Shown here: positions 43,587 through 61,254 of the stretch, one piece after another
How positions within the stretch are numbered: position 1 is the first letter of the stretch
Layout: the number at the start of each line of letters is the position of its first letter
Source: Latrodectus hesperus
Taxonomy: Eukaryota; Arthropoda; Arachnida; Araneae; Theridiidae
NCBI GenBank assembly: GCA_037975125.1
Contig: CM075852.1
Location: 10,251,300 to 10,315,299 of the forward strand
Direction: 5' to 3'
DNA length: 64,000 nucleotides
The notes under the pieces: model-generated
The model's input: only the letters and a program-made list of their open reading frames with translations
What the model was told of the DNA's origin: nothing
The model's database searches: none
Position numbers and translations under genes: made by a program

Positions 43587-43853
43587 ATATTTCCGGAACG
43601 GAAACGGCGTTTTGGGAATACGTGATTCGGGTAAAGGAAAATATTCTCTAATCGACTCTGCTAAATGTTTATGTCATGCAATTTGGGTAAGCAATCTGGT
43701 TTCCACCGAAGTGAAAATTCAGGCAAATGGCGGTTTTTCTTTTATCAAAATAATAAAAAGGGGATGTACACAGCTGAGTATAGCATTCATAATAAATGAG
43801 CGGTAACGCACAGCATCTTAAACGAATAAAAAAGCGCTTTACGTGTACATTCG

Positions 43854-44860
<1,007 letters not shown>

Positions 44861-44942
<82 letters not shown>
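44861..44942. repeat. (AT)n microsatellite, right of mariner
   Basis: Continuation of the AT tract. Confidence 0.96.
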
Positions 44943-44944
<2 letters not shown>

Positions 44945-45275
44945 AAAACTGGAAAATCATTTATTAATTTGTGTAATTTATTTGAGAAAAATTTCTTTAG
45001 ATTGAAAGAGTAGAATTATACAGTAGCTTGATTTTGAATAAATAATGTATAATGTACATAGTCATATATTGTTTTCGATATACTGTCAAAACAGGTAGTT
45101 TGCCTATACTCTATATGCTGTCAAACATTCCAAAATATTAAAAATGTTAATCTTTTGGAATCGGCAGCAAATAACATAAATAAATAATGTTTCAGCAGAA
45201 TAAGATTACATAAATTATCATAAAATAACTAAAATCACTTTCTAAACATACAAATGTATGTTTAGAATGAATATA

Positions 45276-45835
45276 GTAAACCCCCCTATATAACATGGTA
45301 GTATATCGGATCCGCGTTATGGGAAAACGTATTGTACGAAGTCGTAAAACGCGCTCGCATGATCTCATAAAACGCGTTATTTACAAATGATTCACGTATA
45401 CATTTTCTCAATAAAAGGGGTTTAAATCGAATATTAAGGAAAAACTATGTTATGAACGAAATGTGTGCGTTTTATTAAAATCAAAATAAGAACATTTTTA
45501 ATAAAAAATACCTATACAAATGTAACTAAGAAACTATAAATTTCAAGTAAATCAAAAAGTTCCAAAAACAGTTTATTAAAATCTTTAATCACTGTAGGAT
45601 CTGTCTGAAATAATGTTCCATCTACATCCTTTTTAGCAGAATATTCAAAGGTTAAAAATATAATTTAACTTAATTTTACAAGAACAAAATTAACCCAATG
45701 TGCAAACGTAAGTGAAATTGATTATGAACTGTACAAATCATTATACATTTCACAGTACAGAAATATACGTGGGGAATGAACGCGTAATCAGACTACCGTG
45801 TTATAAAGAAGGATTACGGCAACAAAGCGTTTTCA
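45276..45835. mobile_element. Possible pogo/Tigger-like non-autonomous remnant
   Basis: The left side GTAAACCCCCCTATATAACA followed by GGATCCGCGTTATGGG resembles the ends of pogo/Tigger-type elements. An inverted partner with CAGACTACCGTGTTATAAAG near 45790-45815 matches the left CTACCATGTTATATAGGGGG (inverse strand) imperfectly. The interior is AT-rich and non-coding. Ends and TSD are not certain. Confidence 0.35.
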
Positions 45836-45986
45836 TTAAAATCAAATTTTCCATAGCAAATTGTGACAATAATTATCCCTTACAACCTGAACATTTTAAC
45901 TTTGGTATGTTATAGGACCATGATAGTGATATGATTATCATTATTAATTTTAACTTATTTTAAAACATATAAAGTTTTTTTGATGA

Positions 45987-46293
45987 AGCTTTTCTTCTTC
46001 TTCAGCACTACAGCCTGGGGTGGGCCAAGGCTTTTACAGAACATTCCTCAATTGTGTTCTCCGGGAAGCGACAGTTCTCCAATTTGTCACTTTTAGCACT
46101 TTAAAGTTTTCCTCTAGACAATCAGTCCATCTGGGTTTGGGCCTACCCCTATATCTGTTAGCAATGGGCCTATAATTGAAAATTCTTGTAGTCAAAGACG
46201 AGGTGTTCATTCGACAGATATATGGCCCGCAAATCTCAAGCGACATATTTTAATATAAATGACGGTGTCAGCTTCCATAAAAAGTCTGTAAAG
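45987..46293 (-). mobile_element. RTE-like LINE 3' tail, 5'-truncated
   Basis: On the minus strand from 46293 the decayed frame reads LYRLFMEADTVIYIKICRLR, then FAGHIS, a frameshift, RMNTSS, YRGRPKPRWTDCLEENFKVL and NWRTVASRRTQLRN. This is the C-terminal tail of RTE-type endonuclease-reverse transcriptases, whose GRPR.RW.D..E.DL pattern is characteristic. A GAA-rich tail follows (TTCTTCTTCTTC on the plus strand at 45992-46003). The 7-bp TTGATGA at 45980-45986 and 46294-46300 is a likely TSD. One frameshift lies in the GHIxRM region. Confidence 0.75.
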
Positions 46294-46300
46294 TTGATGA

Positions 46301-46974
46301 CGTTAATTATCATTATTTATGGCATAGCAATTATTGGCTTTCCAAAATATGTATGAAAATCTGCTAATATCGTTTACAATCTATTTTGGTTTGTTTCAAT
46401 GCTTTTGCAACCACAGAAATTATACTATTATGAAATGAAATAATTTTGTACACGTGTAACTGTATATTTCTGTAAAATGCAATAACTTTTAACGTTTTTA
46501 TTTGTCATCAAATAAAAAATATAATGAAAAAGTAAAGAACATTGAAAGTGTTAAATTTTGAGAATTGCTAATTTGTGAAATTCGGTAGGTTTATAGTTTC
46601 TGATGTTTGTATTTCATATATATCCTTTTGTAATAAGTGAAAAAGGATTGAGGAATAAGTATAGTTCCGAACACCATGATGTTTACAGAATTACCTTAAG
46701 AACGTGATACAAGTTGAAATGATTGATTTAACTTCAATTAGCGGAGGACATTTAACAAATTGAAATTATGTAAGTTGACAGAAACTTAAATCTTGATTTA
46801 ATACAAGCATGGTGATGGGTCAAAATAATGATCAATAATGATTATTGATTCATAGAAATACAGCTGTGAATGGGAGCTCTATTAAAATAAAATTCATTTC
46901 AAATTAAATCAATATTTAGTATTTTCTATCAAATATTGCTGATGAAAATTTGAATATGAGCATTCAAGGGAATG
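46301..46974. other. AT-rich DNA, no gene seen
   Basis: No supported feature. Confidence 0.5.
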
Positions 46975-46976
46975 TA

Positions 46977-47755
46977 CAGGGTGATCTTTTTTAAAGTGAC
47001 AGTGTTTGGAGCGTCCTGTAGCGCGATCTAATAGCCGAAATTCCACCAAATTTAGTATTTAGACTGATCAAGACACGGGGGAAAAAATTCCGTAAAAAAA
47101 TGTTTCAGTTTAAAAGTCACCGCTAGGGCATTTTGTGGTGCTGATGTAGCTTACAATAACGAGAATTAGCATGAAACACAGGTATCAAAGCAAAATGCAA
47201 ATGTTGTTCGATGACAGTGCCAGTAATAAGGGCTATAAAAGCAAGTAGTAGACAGCTCCGACAAATAATCTCAGCTGAGGTAAACGAGCTCAAGTTGCCA
47301 TGCCTTTCACGTTACCAGAACATGTGCTTATGTTGGTGGAGTATCAAATTTGTCTATTTTAAAGGACAACATAACAAAGACAGTGCGGAATATTCCTCGT
47401 GACATGTTACGTTCGGCTGTGGGGAACGATGTATGCAGAATGCACGGTGTTATTTCTGAGAACGGTGCTCACATGGAATGGGGTCTAATCTCTCAATGGG
47501 GAAGTTAATGTAATAAATAAACATTAATAACATAACTGTAAGATTGTATGTGTCAGTATTTTTCTTTCTTACATTTTATACATTGTAAAGCGTTACAAAA
47601 TGCCCTAGCGGTGATTTTTGGAACTAAAAACATTTTTTACGGAATCTTTTTTCCCGTGCTTTGATTAGTCTGAATACCAAGTTTGGTGCCATTCCGACTA
47701 TTAGATTGCACTACAGGACGCTCCAAACACTGTCACTTTAAAAAAGATCACCCTG
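46977..47755 (+). mobile_element. Internally deleted mariner-like transposon with 160-bp TIRs
   Basis: The left arm 46977-47136 and the right arm 47595-47755 are inverted copies starting CAGGGTGATCTTTTTTAAAG. They match almost perfectly for the first 46 bases and at roughly 85-90 percent further in. TA flanks lie at 46975-46976 and 47756-47757. Inside are a transposase start, MPFTLPEHVLMLVEYQI (47300), soon stopped, and a transposase end, NIPRDMLRSAVGNDVCRMHG..SENGAH.E (about 47385-47508). The middle of the gene is gone. The N-terminus resembles the DUF4817-type helix-turn-helix of arthropod mariner relatives. Non-autonomous and probably mobilised in trans in the past. Confidence 0.8.
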
Positions 47756-47757
47756 TA

Positions 47758-51660
<3,903 letters not shown>

Positions 51661-51665
<5 letters not shown>

Positions 51666-54072
51666 CTTAAAATAAAATCTAAGTTTTCTTTTGAAATTTT
51701 GAGTACAGTATTCATCATTAATTTAAAACCTAATAACGCTGGTTTAAACTCCCTGTAAAGCTGTTTATATTTTGATGCAACCAATTTAAGAAATGTGCCA
51801 TTCCAATCCTGAATTTTCTCGCTTCAAGAAAGAAGACTACGGTTCTTTTCTTCTTTTTAATAACTGTAATTTAGGGATTTCTAGAATGAAATAATATTTA
51901 AGGCAGCATATGTCCCTTATTTTTTGCATTCTCAGTGTGTAATTCTTTCTTAAGACAACAATGGTTACTATTTTGTTCTCATCAGGGAATGCACTTACAT
52001 TTTCTAAATACTTCACTGCTCGTTACATAACGGTGATGAAAAATGTTCCGACTTATACTTCTGAATAATGAGTTGTCACTCAATTATACAATTCATTTGA
52101 TTGGTTCTCAACTCATCTATGCGTTAGACTTTTTCCACCCTGTAAAATATCTTATTGAGATAAAATATTGTTGATTAAAATATTTTGTAATTTGTATACT
52201 TTTATGCATTGAACAAGTATTTTTCATGTTACCATGCTTAAACTATAGAAATCAGTCTGAAATGAATTTTTTAATAATTTTAGTTCTTGTTTAAGCCACA
52301 TACCATGGACAAAAATACTATGTTTATGATTTTGCAATTTGAATTTCAAATTTCAGCTATTGTCTTGATACAATTTTTTTTTACTGAAAATGTATTAACC
52401 ATATATTATTCATATCCATTCTTAATATAAAATTATTTATACAATAAATTAAGTGGTTATTCGCATTTTTAATGATGATTATTTTTCCACGTGTTTATTA
52501 ATAAAAAATATCAATAATTTAATTTTTAATCAATAATAAAATTATCAAAAATTAAATAAAAATTATCAAATATTTGATACTAAATATGGAATTTTTTTAA
52601 ATTGATCTATATATCTCTATCCATAAGCTATTATAAAAACATTATCTAGTTTAAAATCATATACTTTAGTCAAAATTAAAAATAGAATTATGTAAGCAAA
52701 TATATTTTAAATTAAAATTATATTACTGGTTAACATAATCATTATATATCATTTCCAGTTCTGCAATTTTTAAAAAGAAGCACAGAACTTACGCTTGCTG
52801 GATACGACGGATTTATTTCTGGAGCGGATAATTAACAAATTTGCATCAATTTAACTCGGATTTGAGACAAGGAGGTTGTTTTGGTTGCATCCATTTTTAA
52901 TAAGTTTCTCAGAAATGATTTATACTGATTTTTAATAAAGAGAAAAATATATGCACTGAAAGAAACTACTATCAGTTATTGCTTACAAAAAGTACAGTCT
53001 CATTTTTCAATATATATTTACTGGGAATAAAATGATTCAAGAACTTAAAATAAGCGCATGAGTATTGTGTCTAGACTAAATATTTTATTTCTCCGTAGTT
53101 TCATATGGTAAAACTAAATAAAAAAACAGATTGTTAACTTTTATGGTAAATATTTTTACTATGGCAAAATTTTAAACAAACGCAAACTTACTACCTTAAT
53201 AATAGTTTCCAAATTAAATTATTAAAACTTGTGACATCTTTTGCTGGTGCACATACGCAGATATTATTTGGTTCCCTTTAATTAAATTTAGCCTTAAATA
53301 AGCATAAATATTTTTACTATTTTAAATAAAATATTTAAAATCAACTGTATATGCAATAAAAATTAAATTTATTTGATGATTTAAGATGATTTAAATGAAG
53401 CAAATTAAAAGTTTTACCATAAAGCAATTCTTAAAATTATGAAAACAGTTTGCAATAAATTCATTAAATAGAATTATAGAGCGTTTGTATGAACCTTATT
53501 AAGAAATATTTTGTATATACAAAAATTATATTTTCTTTTGAATATTTAAAAATGCAAATTTTTTGTTATCAAAACAGTGTAGTGATAGTTATCATTTAGT
53601 TTATACTGAAAAAATTGTAGTATTTAAGTGAATATCAAAATTTCTGATAGTATGTACATATATAAATAGTAATATGTAATAGATAGTAATATAGATAGAT
53701 AATATGTACATATATACATTTATAGGTATGTACAAATAAGATATTTTGCACAAATACAAAATAAAAAGCTTATAAAAATAATAAAGTAACAAATAACCTT
53801 TGAGGTAACAAAATATTGCTATGTAAAATTACATGTGTTGTAAAATATATTCTTAATGTTACTATAATTTCACAAAGTTTTTGAATTTATCTATAAAAAT
53901 GTATTCCTAAACTACATCAAAGGATTCTTTGGATAGAATATCGAAATATATTTTGCTATTACCCAATAATTTTAGTTCTTCCGCGAAACATAACTATCCT
54001 CTCATTTGAATAATGTGATTTTAAAATTTTATTGTTTTATTTTCTGTTATCATGTTTTATTGATAGGTATCT
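51661..54072. other. AT-rich DNA; one weak donor-like site
   Basis: At about 52770-52870 a GC-richer stretch on the minus strand ends in C|GTAAGT (near 52789). No coding exon can be shown. Confidence 0.4.
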
Positions 54073-54080
54073 CATAATTT

Positions 54081-54334
54081 GGCCTAGGTGCCGTTTAATC
54101 CAGGATTCCAAATTTTGAATTTTTTTGATGAAGTAATGTTGCCAAGATGGCGTATCGTGACGAGCACGATGACGTAAATACTAGGGTGACCAAAATATAA
54201 TTTTCTGCATAATTCTTATAGGTCCCCATTTGTATTACGTAATAAAAACGAGATATCCAGATACATAAGAAAATCCACCAAAAAAAATCCCCAAACTTAT
54301 AATTTGGCATCATGGATTATATGGCCCTTGTGCC
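54081..54334. mobile_element. MITE-like element, 254 bp
   Basis: The direct repeat CATAATTT (optionally CATAATTTG) lies at 54073-54080 and 54335-54342. Inside, the ends are imperfect inverted repeats over about 40 bp: GGCCTAGGTGCCGTTTAATC on the left pairs with GGCACAAGGGCCATATAATC from the right, and GAT(T/G)CCAAATT is shared further in. The interior is non-coding and less AT-rich than the flanks. The TSD length fits hAT-type elements, but the terminal bases are not the usual CA, so the superfamily is open. Confidence 0.6.
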
Positions 54335-54343
54335 CATAATTTG

Positions 54344-55603
54344 ACTCAGCACATAGCAAACTTTTACCCTTTCTCGATATTCTATCAACAACATACAATG
54401 AAATATCCTAATTTATCTAATCTATGTTTTTTGTCTAACATAAATAAGAGCATTGTTTCACGTGCAAATATGCAACTGAAAAGTATAATAATAAATTTCA
54501 CACAAGAATGGGAAGATTTAATAAAACAAATATGACAAATTGTTTCAATAGTTTCAATTCTTTCCATAAATTAAATATTCTTTTATGGAAAGAAGTGTGC
54601 TATTTAATTTTACAAATCTTGTTTAACTTCAAAATATTTTTAAATAGTCTATCATAGTCAATATTTATTTTTGCTATAGTATAGGAAATACCAACATATT
54701 TATTAGTTGAATATTTCAATTAAAATTTTTCGGTAATAATTCCTTTCCATTGTGTTAAATGTAATAATAATTTGTAATAATTTTAAGAAACATAAAAATA
54801 AAAATATTGTAACAATTAACGAAACAATTATTTGAAAATAAAAAATATAGTAATATCACTTATTATAAATCGAAATTTAAATACATAAAAAAACGCGTTA
54901 TCCAAAATCCAAGTCCTACCGAATTGACTAGTTTATTATTACTTGGTAGAAAATGCAAATAAAAATATCATGTCAAATGAAATTACAAGAGTTTGGCAAT
55001 ATTTAAAAATATCTTCATTCTAAAAAATTGACATTTGCTTATCACATATTAGCACAAATATGTCTGTATGTTGACCAACCAAATTAAGTAGAAAATAGTG
55101 TGTATTTTGCTGAACAATTAATTTATAACAAAACACTTTAACTAATTCCGAATACATATAAATTTAAATTCAAATTCTATTTGAATGCTATTATCAAATT
55201 ACTACAAGTGTGTGTCGTTCCTACTCTCTCTCTCTCTAATCTTTGAATATCCCATTTAATTGAATTTATGTTCCCAGACATGTCTATCCAGTTTTGTAAT
55301 TACTCGGAACCAGAAGACAAATATTAACTAGTGATGTTATTCAACGGAAATTTGCTAGTCGGAGAAAAATTCAGTCCTTATTTTTCCTAAAATTGAATTT
55401 CTAGATCATTAATACTTCTTGAACATCTTTTTAATGTTAGCAAGTATTTTTAACCTCTCAAGAATGCTGAATGAAACTGGGAAATGTACGTTATGTCAAA
55501 AGCCTTAGCGAACATTTTCAATAAAGATAAATTGATAAAAATTTAATTTCAAAATTGATTCTAGGTAAATATTTTTATTACTTAGAAATTTTCGAAAAAT
55601 AAT
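54344..55603. other. AT-rich DNA, no gene seen
   Basis: No supported feature. Confidence 0.5.
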
Positions 55604-56065
55604 CCTAATATGTTTTCTGGAAAAGTGTGTTAAACAAACAATTCCCTGAAAAAGACAATATATTGTACTAATTCTCATAAGTTTAACTCCTTCAATTATT
55701 AAGATTTTTTGGAGAAATGCATAAAATAAATAAGAATTCAGTATTATTTTTATACATCTTTATGTTTTGTAAATTTTCAAAATCATTATTTTTCCAGTGA
55801 TAATGTTTAGAAGAATATACATTCCGCAAAATTAGCCTAATATGTTTTCTGAAAAAGAGCGTTAACCAAACAATTCTTTGTAAAAGACAATACATTGTAT
55901 TAATTCTCATAAGTTTAACTCCTTCAATTATTAAAAATTTTTGGAGAAATGCATTAAATAAATAAGAATTCAGTATTATTTTTATAAATCTTTGTGTTTT
56001 GTAAATTTTTGAAATTATATTTCCAGTGATAATGTTTTGAAGAATATATTTTCCGCTAAATTTAA
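55604..56065. repeat. 232-bp tandem duplication
   Basis: Unit 1 starts at CCTAATATGTTTTCTG 55604 and unit 2 at 55836. They match through TTCTCATAAGTTTAACTCCT, GGAGAAATGCAT, AAATAAGAATTCAGTATTAT and CCAGTGATAATGTTT, at about 90 percent by eye. Non-coding. Confidence 0.85.
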
Positions 56066-58437
56066 CATTTGGTTGTAAAGGCAGATAAAATATAAAAAGA
56101 AAACGCTTATATATTTTTCAAGAGTAATTATTACACAAACTAAATGCAAAAGTGAAGTTGAATGCTTATGAGAATAACATTACTGATTTATATTTTTTAT
56201 GGATGCTGAAATATTTCATAAATAACAATACATATAATTACTGAAAATATAAACAGTTTATGAAATAAAACAAATTACCCCTGTAATCGCTCTCGCACGC
56301 TAATAAGAAAATATTTTCTAAGTTGAAGAAAAGTGGAAGTTCTCGTTTATAAGCATTTTTAGCAGTTGGCCGATATGTCATGAAAAATAGTTAACACAAA
56401 TAAATTAAATAAAATAAATTATAGAAATGTATATATTTTCTGTGTCTGTAAAAACACCTCACTCAAAAATGCTTACATTCTTTTCCTTTTTTATATATTT
56501 CTACATCTCCCAACAGTGCAATTGTTCTAGGCTTTTAACAAATAATATGAAAGATTTTAACTTAACTCGCTAATTAAAATTTTATAATTTTTATGCATAT
56601 CAAATATTAATACAGCTTTTGCAATAATATCATTGTCTATGTGTTATATAATATAATATAAGCTTATGAGCTTATATTATATTATATAAAACATTATTGA
56701 CTTTTATTGACTTTTTTAACAATATATTCATAGTTAATTGACACTGCATGCATTTTCATAAATATTAATACAATATGATTAATTTTATTTAAAATAAGTA
56801 ATAAAGAAATTTTAAGAATTCATTATTGTTATTCCAGACATTCTAGTTCCTTTGGAAAGTATAACAGAAAAACATCTAATAATATTTTATGGATGAATTC
56901 CCTGCGCCTAAGAATTCACAAATAATCTCAAAAGATAAATTAAGTTTAATTCTTCCTAGACAGTTAATTTCCATATTCAACTTCTAAACGGAAAGTTTTG
57001 AGTCTGAATTAATTTTTAATGCTAAAAATTAATTTTATTTCTGCATAAACAAGCTATTTCAAAATTAGTTAAGTAAAGGTGTGAAATTAAATTTTTTACC
57101 TTATCTAAAAACGTAAAAAAATCTTTTAAATATTGTAGTTATATGAAATGTAGTTATTTTCCTTAAATTTATTTTTAATTTTCTTTTCACAGATAATAGA
57201 ATATTCAATTTCTTGTGAAAGATAAGTTTAAAAAAATTGAATTTCTCTACAATTTTCTAAAATTAATTACTGTATAGAAATTAAGTTAATTTTTCCAAGC
57301 AACATTAATAGGATGACAATTGGCAACTTCACATGATGAGCTATTCTTGTTTATATATCACAACAGATTAAATCATTTTTCTCAAGAAGAAATATGATAA
57401 ATTAATTATCAAAATATTTTAATTATCATTTTTGGTTTTACATCACTAATACTTAAAAATTCAATAAATTAATTGTATTAACACAGTATTTAAAATTTTC
57501 TTCCTTGTTAACATTGTAGAATGTTAAAAGAGAGAGATACTGCAGCATCCGATGCTAAGTTATTTTTGTTTATATACAAAAAATAATGAATTTTTTTTTC
57601 CAAATAAAATTTTGTTAATCAAAAAATATTAACCATCATTTTTGATTTTACATTAGTTAGACTTCTAGTTTCAATTGATTGTTTATTCCTAATATGGGTA
57701 TTGAGTATAAGTACGATAAAAGTTGCATCATAATAAAGTAAATATCAACTATCAATGATCACATTAAAAAAAATAACTTTATACAAATTATTTATAAGTG
57801 TTCTAATATGAAACAATGATGGTTTGGGAAAGCTTGATTATGAACTTGCCAAGATTATTTTCTTAAAATGCAAAATTTAATATTCTACAATTTAGATGGA
57901 AGTTACATACTTGTAATCACTTTTTAAAATTTTAGATAATTTCATATAAAAATATTGTTGCCTTTACATCAGTTATCAATACATTCGAATAATAAACGCA
58001 TTATTATGACATTTAAAATTTGAATTAATGATTAGTTTAAACCTTAAGTCGTCTGTACATTTTCTGATTTATAAATTAAAGTTAGAAATTTTAAAATGGG
58101 TCTTATCAATATCAAAAGAAGTGAATTTTAAAAACACATCTTATATCAAATTTTAAATTTCTGAATTGCACTTATACCGGAGAAATGATATAACTTACAT
58201 GCAGTTTTGAAGCACTCATAGATCATTTTTTTGCTTAAAGGAAAATTATTTTAAAAATTAAACTGCATAATTTTAAACAAAATAAATATAGATTCAGAAT
58301 TTCACACATTTGTGTTTTTAAAATAAATTTAAAGCATCAATTTTAAATTTACTTCTATCTGTAAATTTTGATTTTCACGCAGACTCAATAGTTGATTTTA
58401 ATAAATATTCTCTTGCATTCATTAACTCTCTTTCTAT
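56066..58437. other. AT-rich DNA with one perfect palindrome
   Basis: No gene seen; see the hairpin at 56644-56689. Confidence 0.5.
56644..56689. repeat. Perfect 46-nt palindrome, 21-bp arms
   Basis: The arm from 56644 to 56664 ends ATATAAGCT; the loop is TATG; the second arm (56669-56689) is its exact reverse complement starting AGCTTATATT. Pairing stops right outside the arms. Such AT-rich perfect palindromes can form cruciforms. Confidence 0.95.
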
Positions 58438-58461
58438 AAATATAAATAAATAAATAAATAA

Positions 58462-58555
<94 letters not shown>
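58438..58555. repeat. (ATAA)n then (TA)n microsatellite
   Basis: About seven ATAA/AAAT units to 58466, then a pure TA tract. Confidence 0.95.
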
Positions 58556-58559
<4 letters not shown>

Positions 58560-61246
58560 ACCTATTAAAAACTGTCACATTTTAGTAATTAAATTTGTTA
58601 ATAATAATTTTTTTACCAAATTCTATTTGATTATTCGAAAAGATTAGAAGGTTTATATAGGTCTGCATGGTTTGTAGATTTGGATTCCAGTAGATAGGAA
58701 ATTTATTACAGATTTAATTCAGAGATGATAGTAAGCCATAAAAGTATTTTGGTTAATCTCATAAAAATAAATAGAATGTAATTAAATGAGAAATTAATTT
58801 ATTGTTAATATTAAAAGTATTAAATGCGTTGGAAACAGTTTTCAGTAATCTATTGAATTTTTTCAAAGAAATTACAACATAATAAGCCATAAAATTATTT
58901 TAGTTTATTTATGAACATTTATGAAGTGCAGCAGAGGAGAAATTAATTTATTGTTAATAATAAGAATTATAAATTCTTAGAAATGTTTATTTCAATAATC
59001 TGCTGTGAGAGATTATTCGAAGAAATTATTAGGTATATTTTTAAATTGTAATGTCTAGTTAAATTTTTACTTGGTTCAGTTTTAAATAATAATTTACTCA
59101 AATATTTTGTTGGAAAATATTATGCTTTAAGTTTGTTAGATATTAATGTTAATCTATGTTTTCTATAATAGTAATGAATATAGATATACATCTTAAAAAT
59201 ATCAATGACCATATTTATAAGAGTCATCTAAAAATAATGGATTTGATCTAAAAGCCAAAAAACGAATAAAAATATATAAGCAGCAAAAATAAGGAAAATA
59301 AACCATCTTTTCTATACTTTATGAGATTTTACTTTTATAAATCTTTATTTTTAAATTAAATTTTTAAGTTAGATTTTCTACTTAAATACAATATAAAAAA
59401 GGAGAGAATATGTAAAACATTTTTAAAATTATTTAAATCCATTAATCATAATCATCAAAAACTTATCACTCGTGCATAATGCAGTTATTACTATAGAATT
59501 ATGATATCATCAGTGATAAATGTTAGATAAAATTTCATTAAATGCAATTTTTATCGTACCTAAGAAATATTCAGTTATTTTGTATTTAGGCTCAAAAATG
59601 TTTCTAACGATATAATTAGTTTGAGAACTGAAAAACTATTAGGCATAATGTTTCTTGATTATCTTTCAAAACATTTTATAAGTTAAAATTTAGAAAAAAT
59701 CATTAACATTTTTCCAAAAATAAGGATATATTATTGACTTTTATGACTTCAGAAAAACAGATAAGATTTAATTTGAGTGACACTGAGCATGAGAAATATT
59801 ACAACAGAATTAGTACACTGATTATTTCAAATATTTTTGCTGTTGACATTCCAAAAACATTCTCTTCTTTTTTTAATATTTGGTTAAAAACACTGTAATT
59901 AGCTCCAAATGAATCCACACACTGTCAATAATTATTTCAATGTAATTAAGTAAATTATTTATATGTTTGCTTGTTTAGCATAACATTTAATGCAATTTAC
60001 ATCCGTACACATTCCTCATCCAAACATGAAGTTCATTAGAGGGAAAACCAAATAAAATTTACGGAAATAATTTTAAAAAATGTTAATGCAGTTTTTTATC
60101 AGGTTAATTTTTTTAACACATATTTTAGTGTAAATAAATAAATCTTCATTCAGAAAAAAAAAGAAAAATCGAAACTGTTGTAAACAGAATAACATTAGCT
60201 ACAAAAGTTTGTTTATCTGCGAGGAAAGCGTTGTCCGGACAATTAATTCATTAGTTACTTATTTAATCTGAAAGGCTTTTGGAAAATTGTTTCTGTTGAT
60301 AACAGTAATTAGACTCTATTAGATTCCATTAAGTCAATAATTTACAAATACCAAGAAATTACTTAAAGCTTATTTGAGATTCGATAATACTTCAAATAAT
60401 GCGATATACGTTTGATAAAATGAATGCAAGGAAATTTTCATATCAGTTGTGATAAGTTAATGACATTTAAATGTCCATACATTATATTCATAAATTATAA
60501 TTTTAATATTATCGTTTATTTTTGTCACTTTCCATAGTTTTAAAGCTACTTTACATTTTTTTATGTATATTGAAGTTTAAAGGTTTTTTATTTATAATTG
60601 TTAAAGAAAGCATCTGATGTAATTTTATTTCGAAATAAACCACTCTGAGTCCCTTACAGAAAAATAAACTTTAAACTCTCTCACGTATAAGATATCCTTA
60701 TCCAAAGAAAAGCGTTCTAATTGGTGTCATCTAATTTCCATAAAGTAATCTCTGTCATGATTTTTAAGCATAAGTTGACCTTTCAACTCGGACCACTTTT
60801 TCCCTCCATGACGTCCTACTTTAAATTCACCTGAAGCCTTGAAATTAAATTTTCATTTGTTCTCAACTTATTAGAGTGGAAAAGATTGCAGAGGTATTCT
60901 ATGCTAGCTCATTGCTACATTTAACTATACAGAAATAAGTAAAATGAAAAGTTTAGAATTATTTTCGTAATATATTTAGCTGTTTTAAATAACAATATAT
61001 GCAATACAGAAGTGAAAACATATGGAAATTGAAAATAAGAGCAACAAAATAAAACTTTTTTACAAAATTTAGGTTTTATCAATTAAAATATAGTTCTGTA
61101 TAATAATTCGTCCAGAATAATGTTCTCTTCTCTGAAACGTGTATTTTAATGTTTGAAATGGAAATGCTTATTTTATTGTTTGATTCAATGCATAAGTATT
61201 TTTGGATTCTTGTTATATAATTTTTAAATTCTTACTCTTTATATTT
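58556..61246. other. AT-rich DNA, no gene seen
   Basis: About 2.7 kb without a supported feature. Confidence 0.5.
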
Positions 61247-61254
61247 AAAGCATC

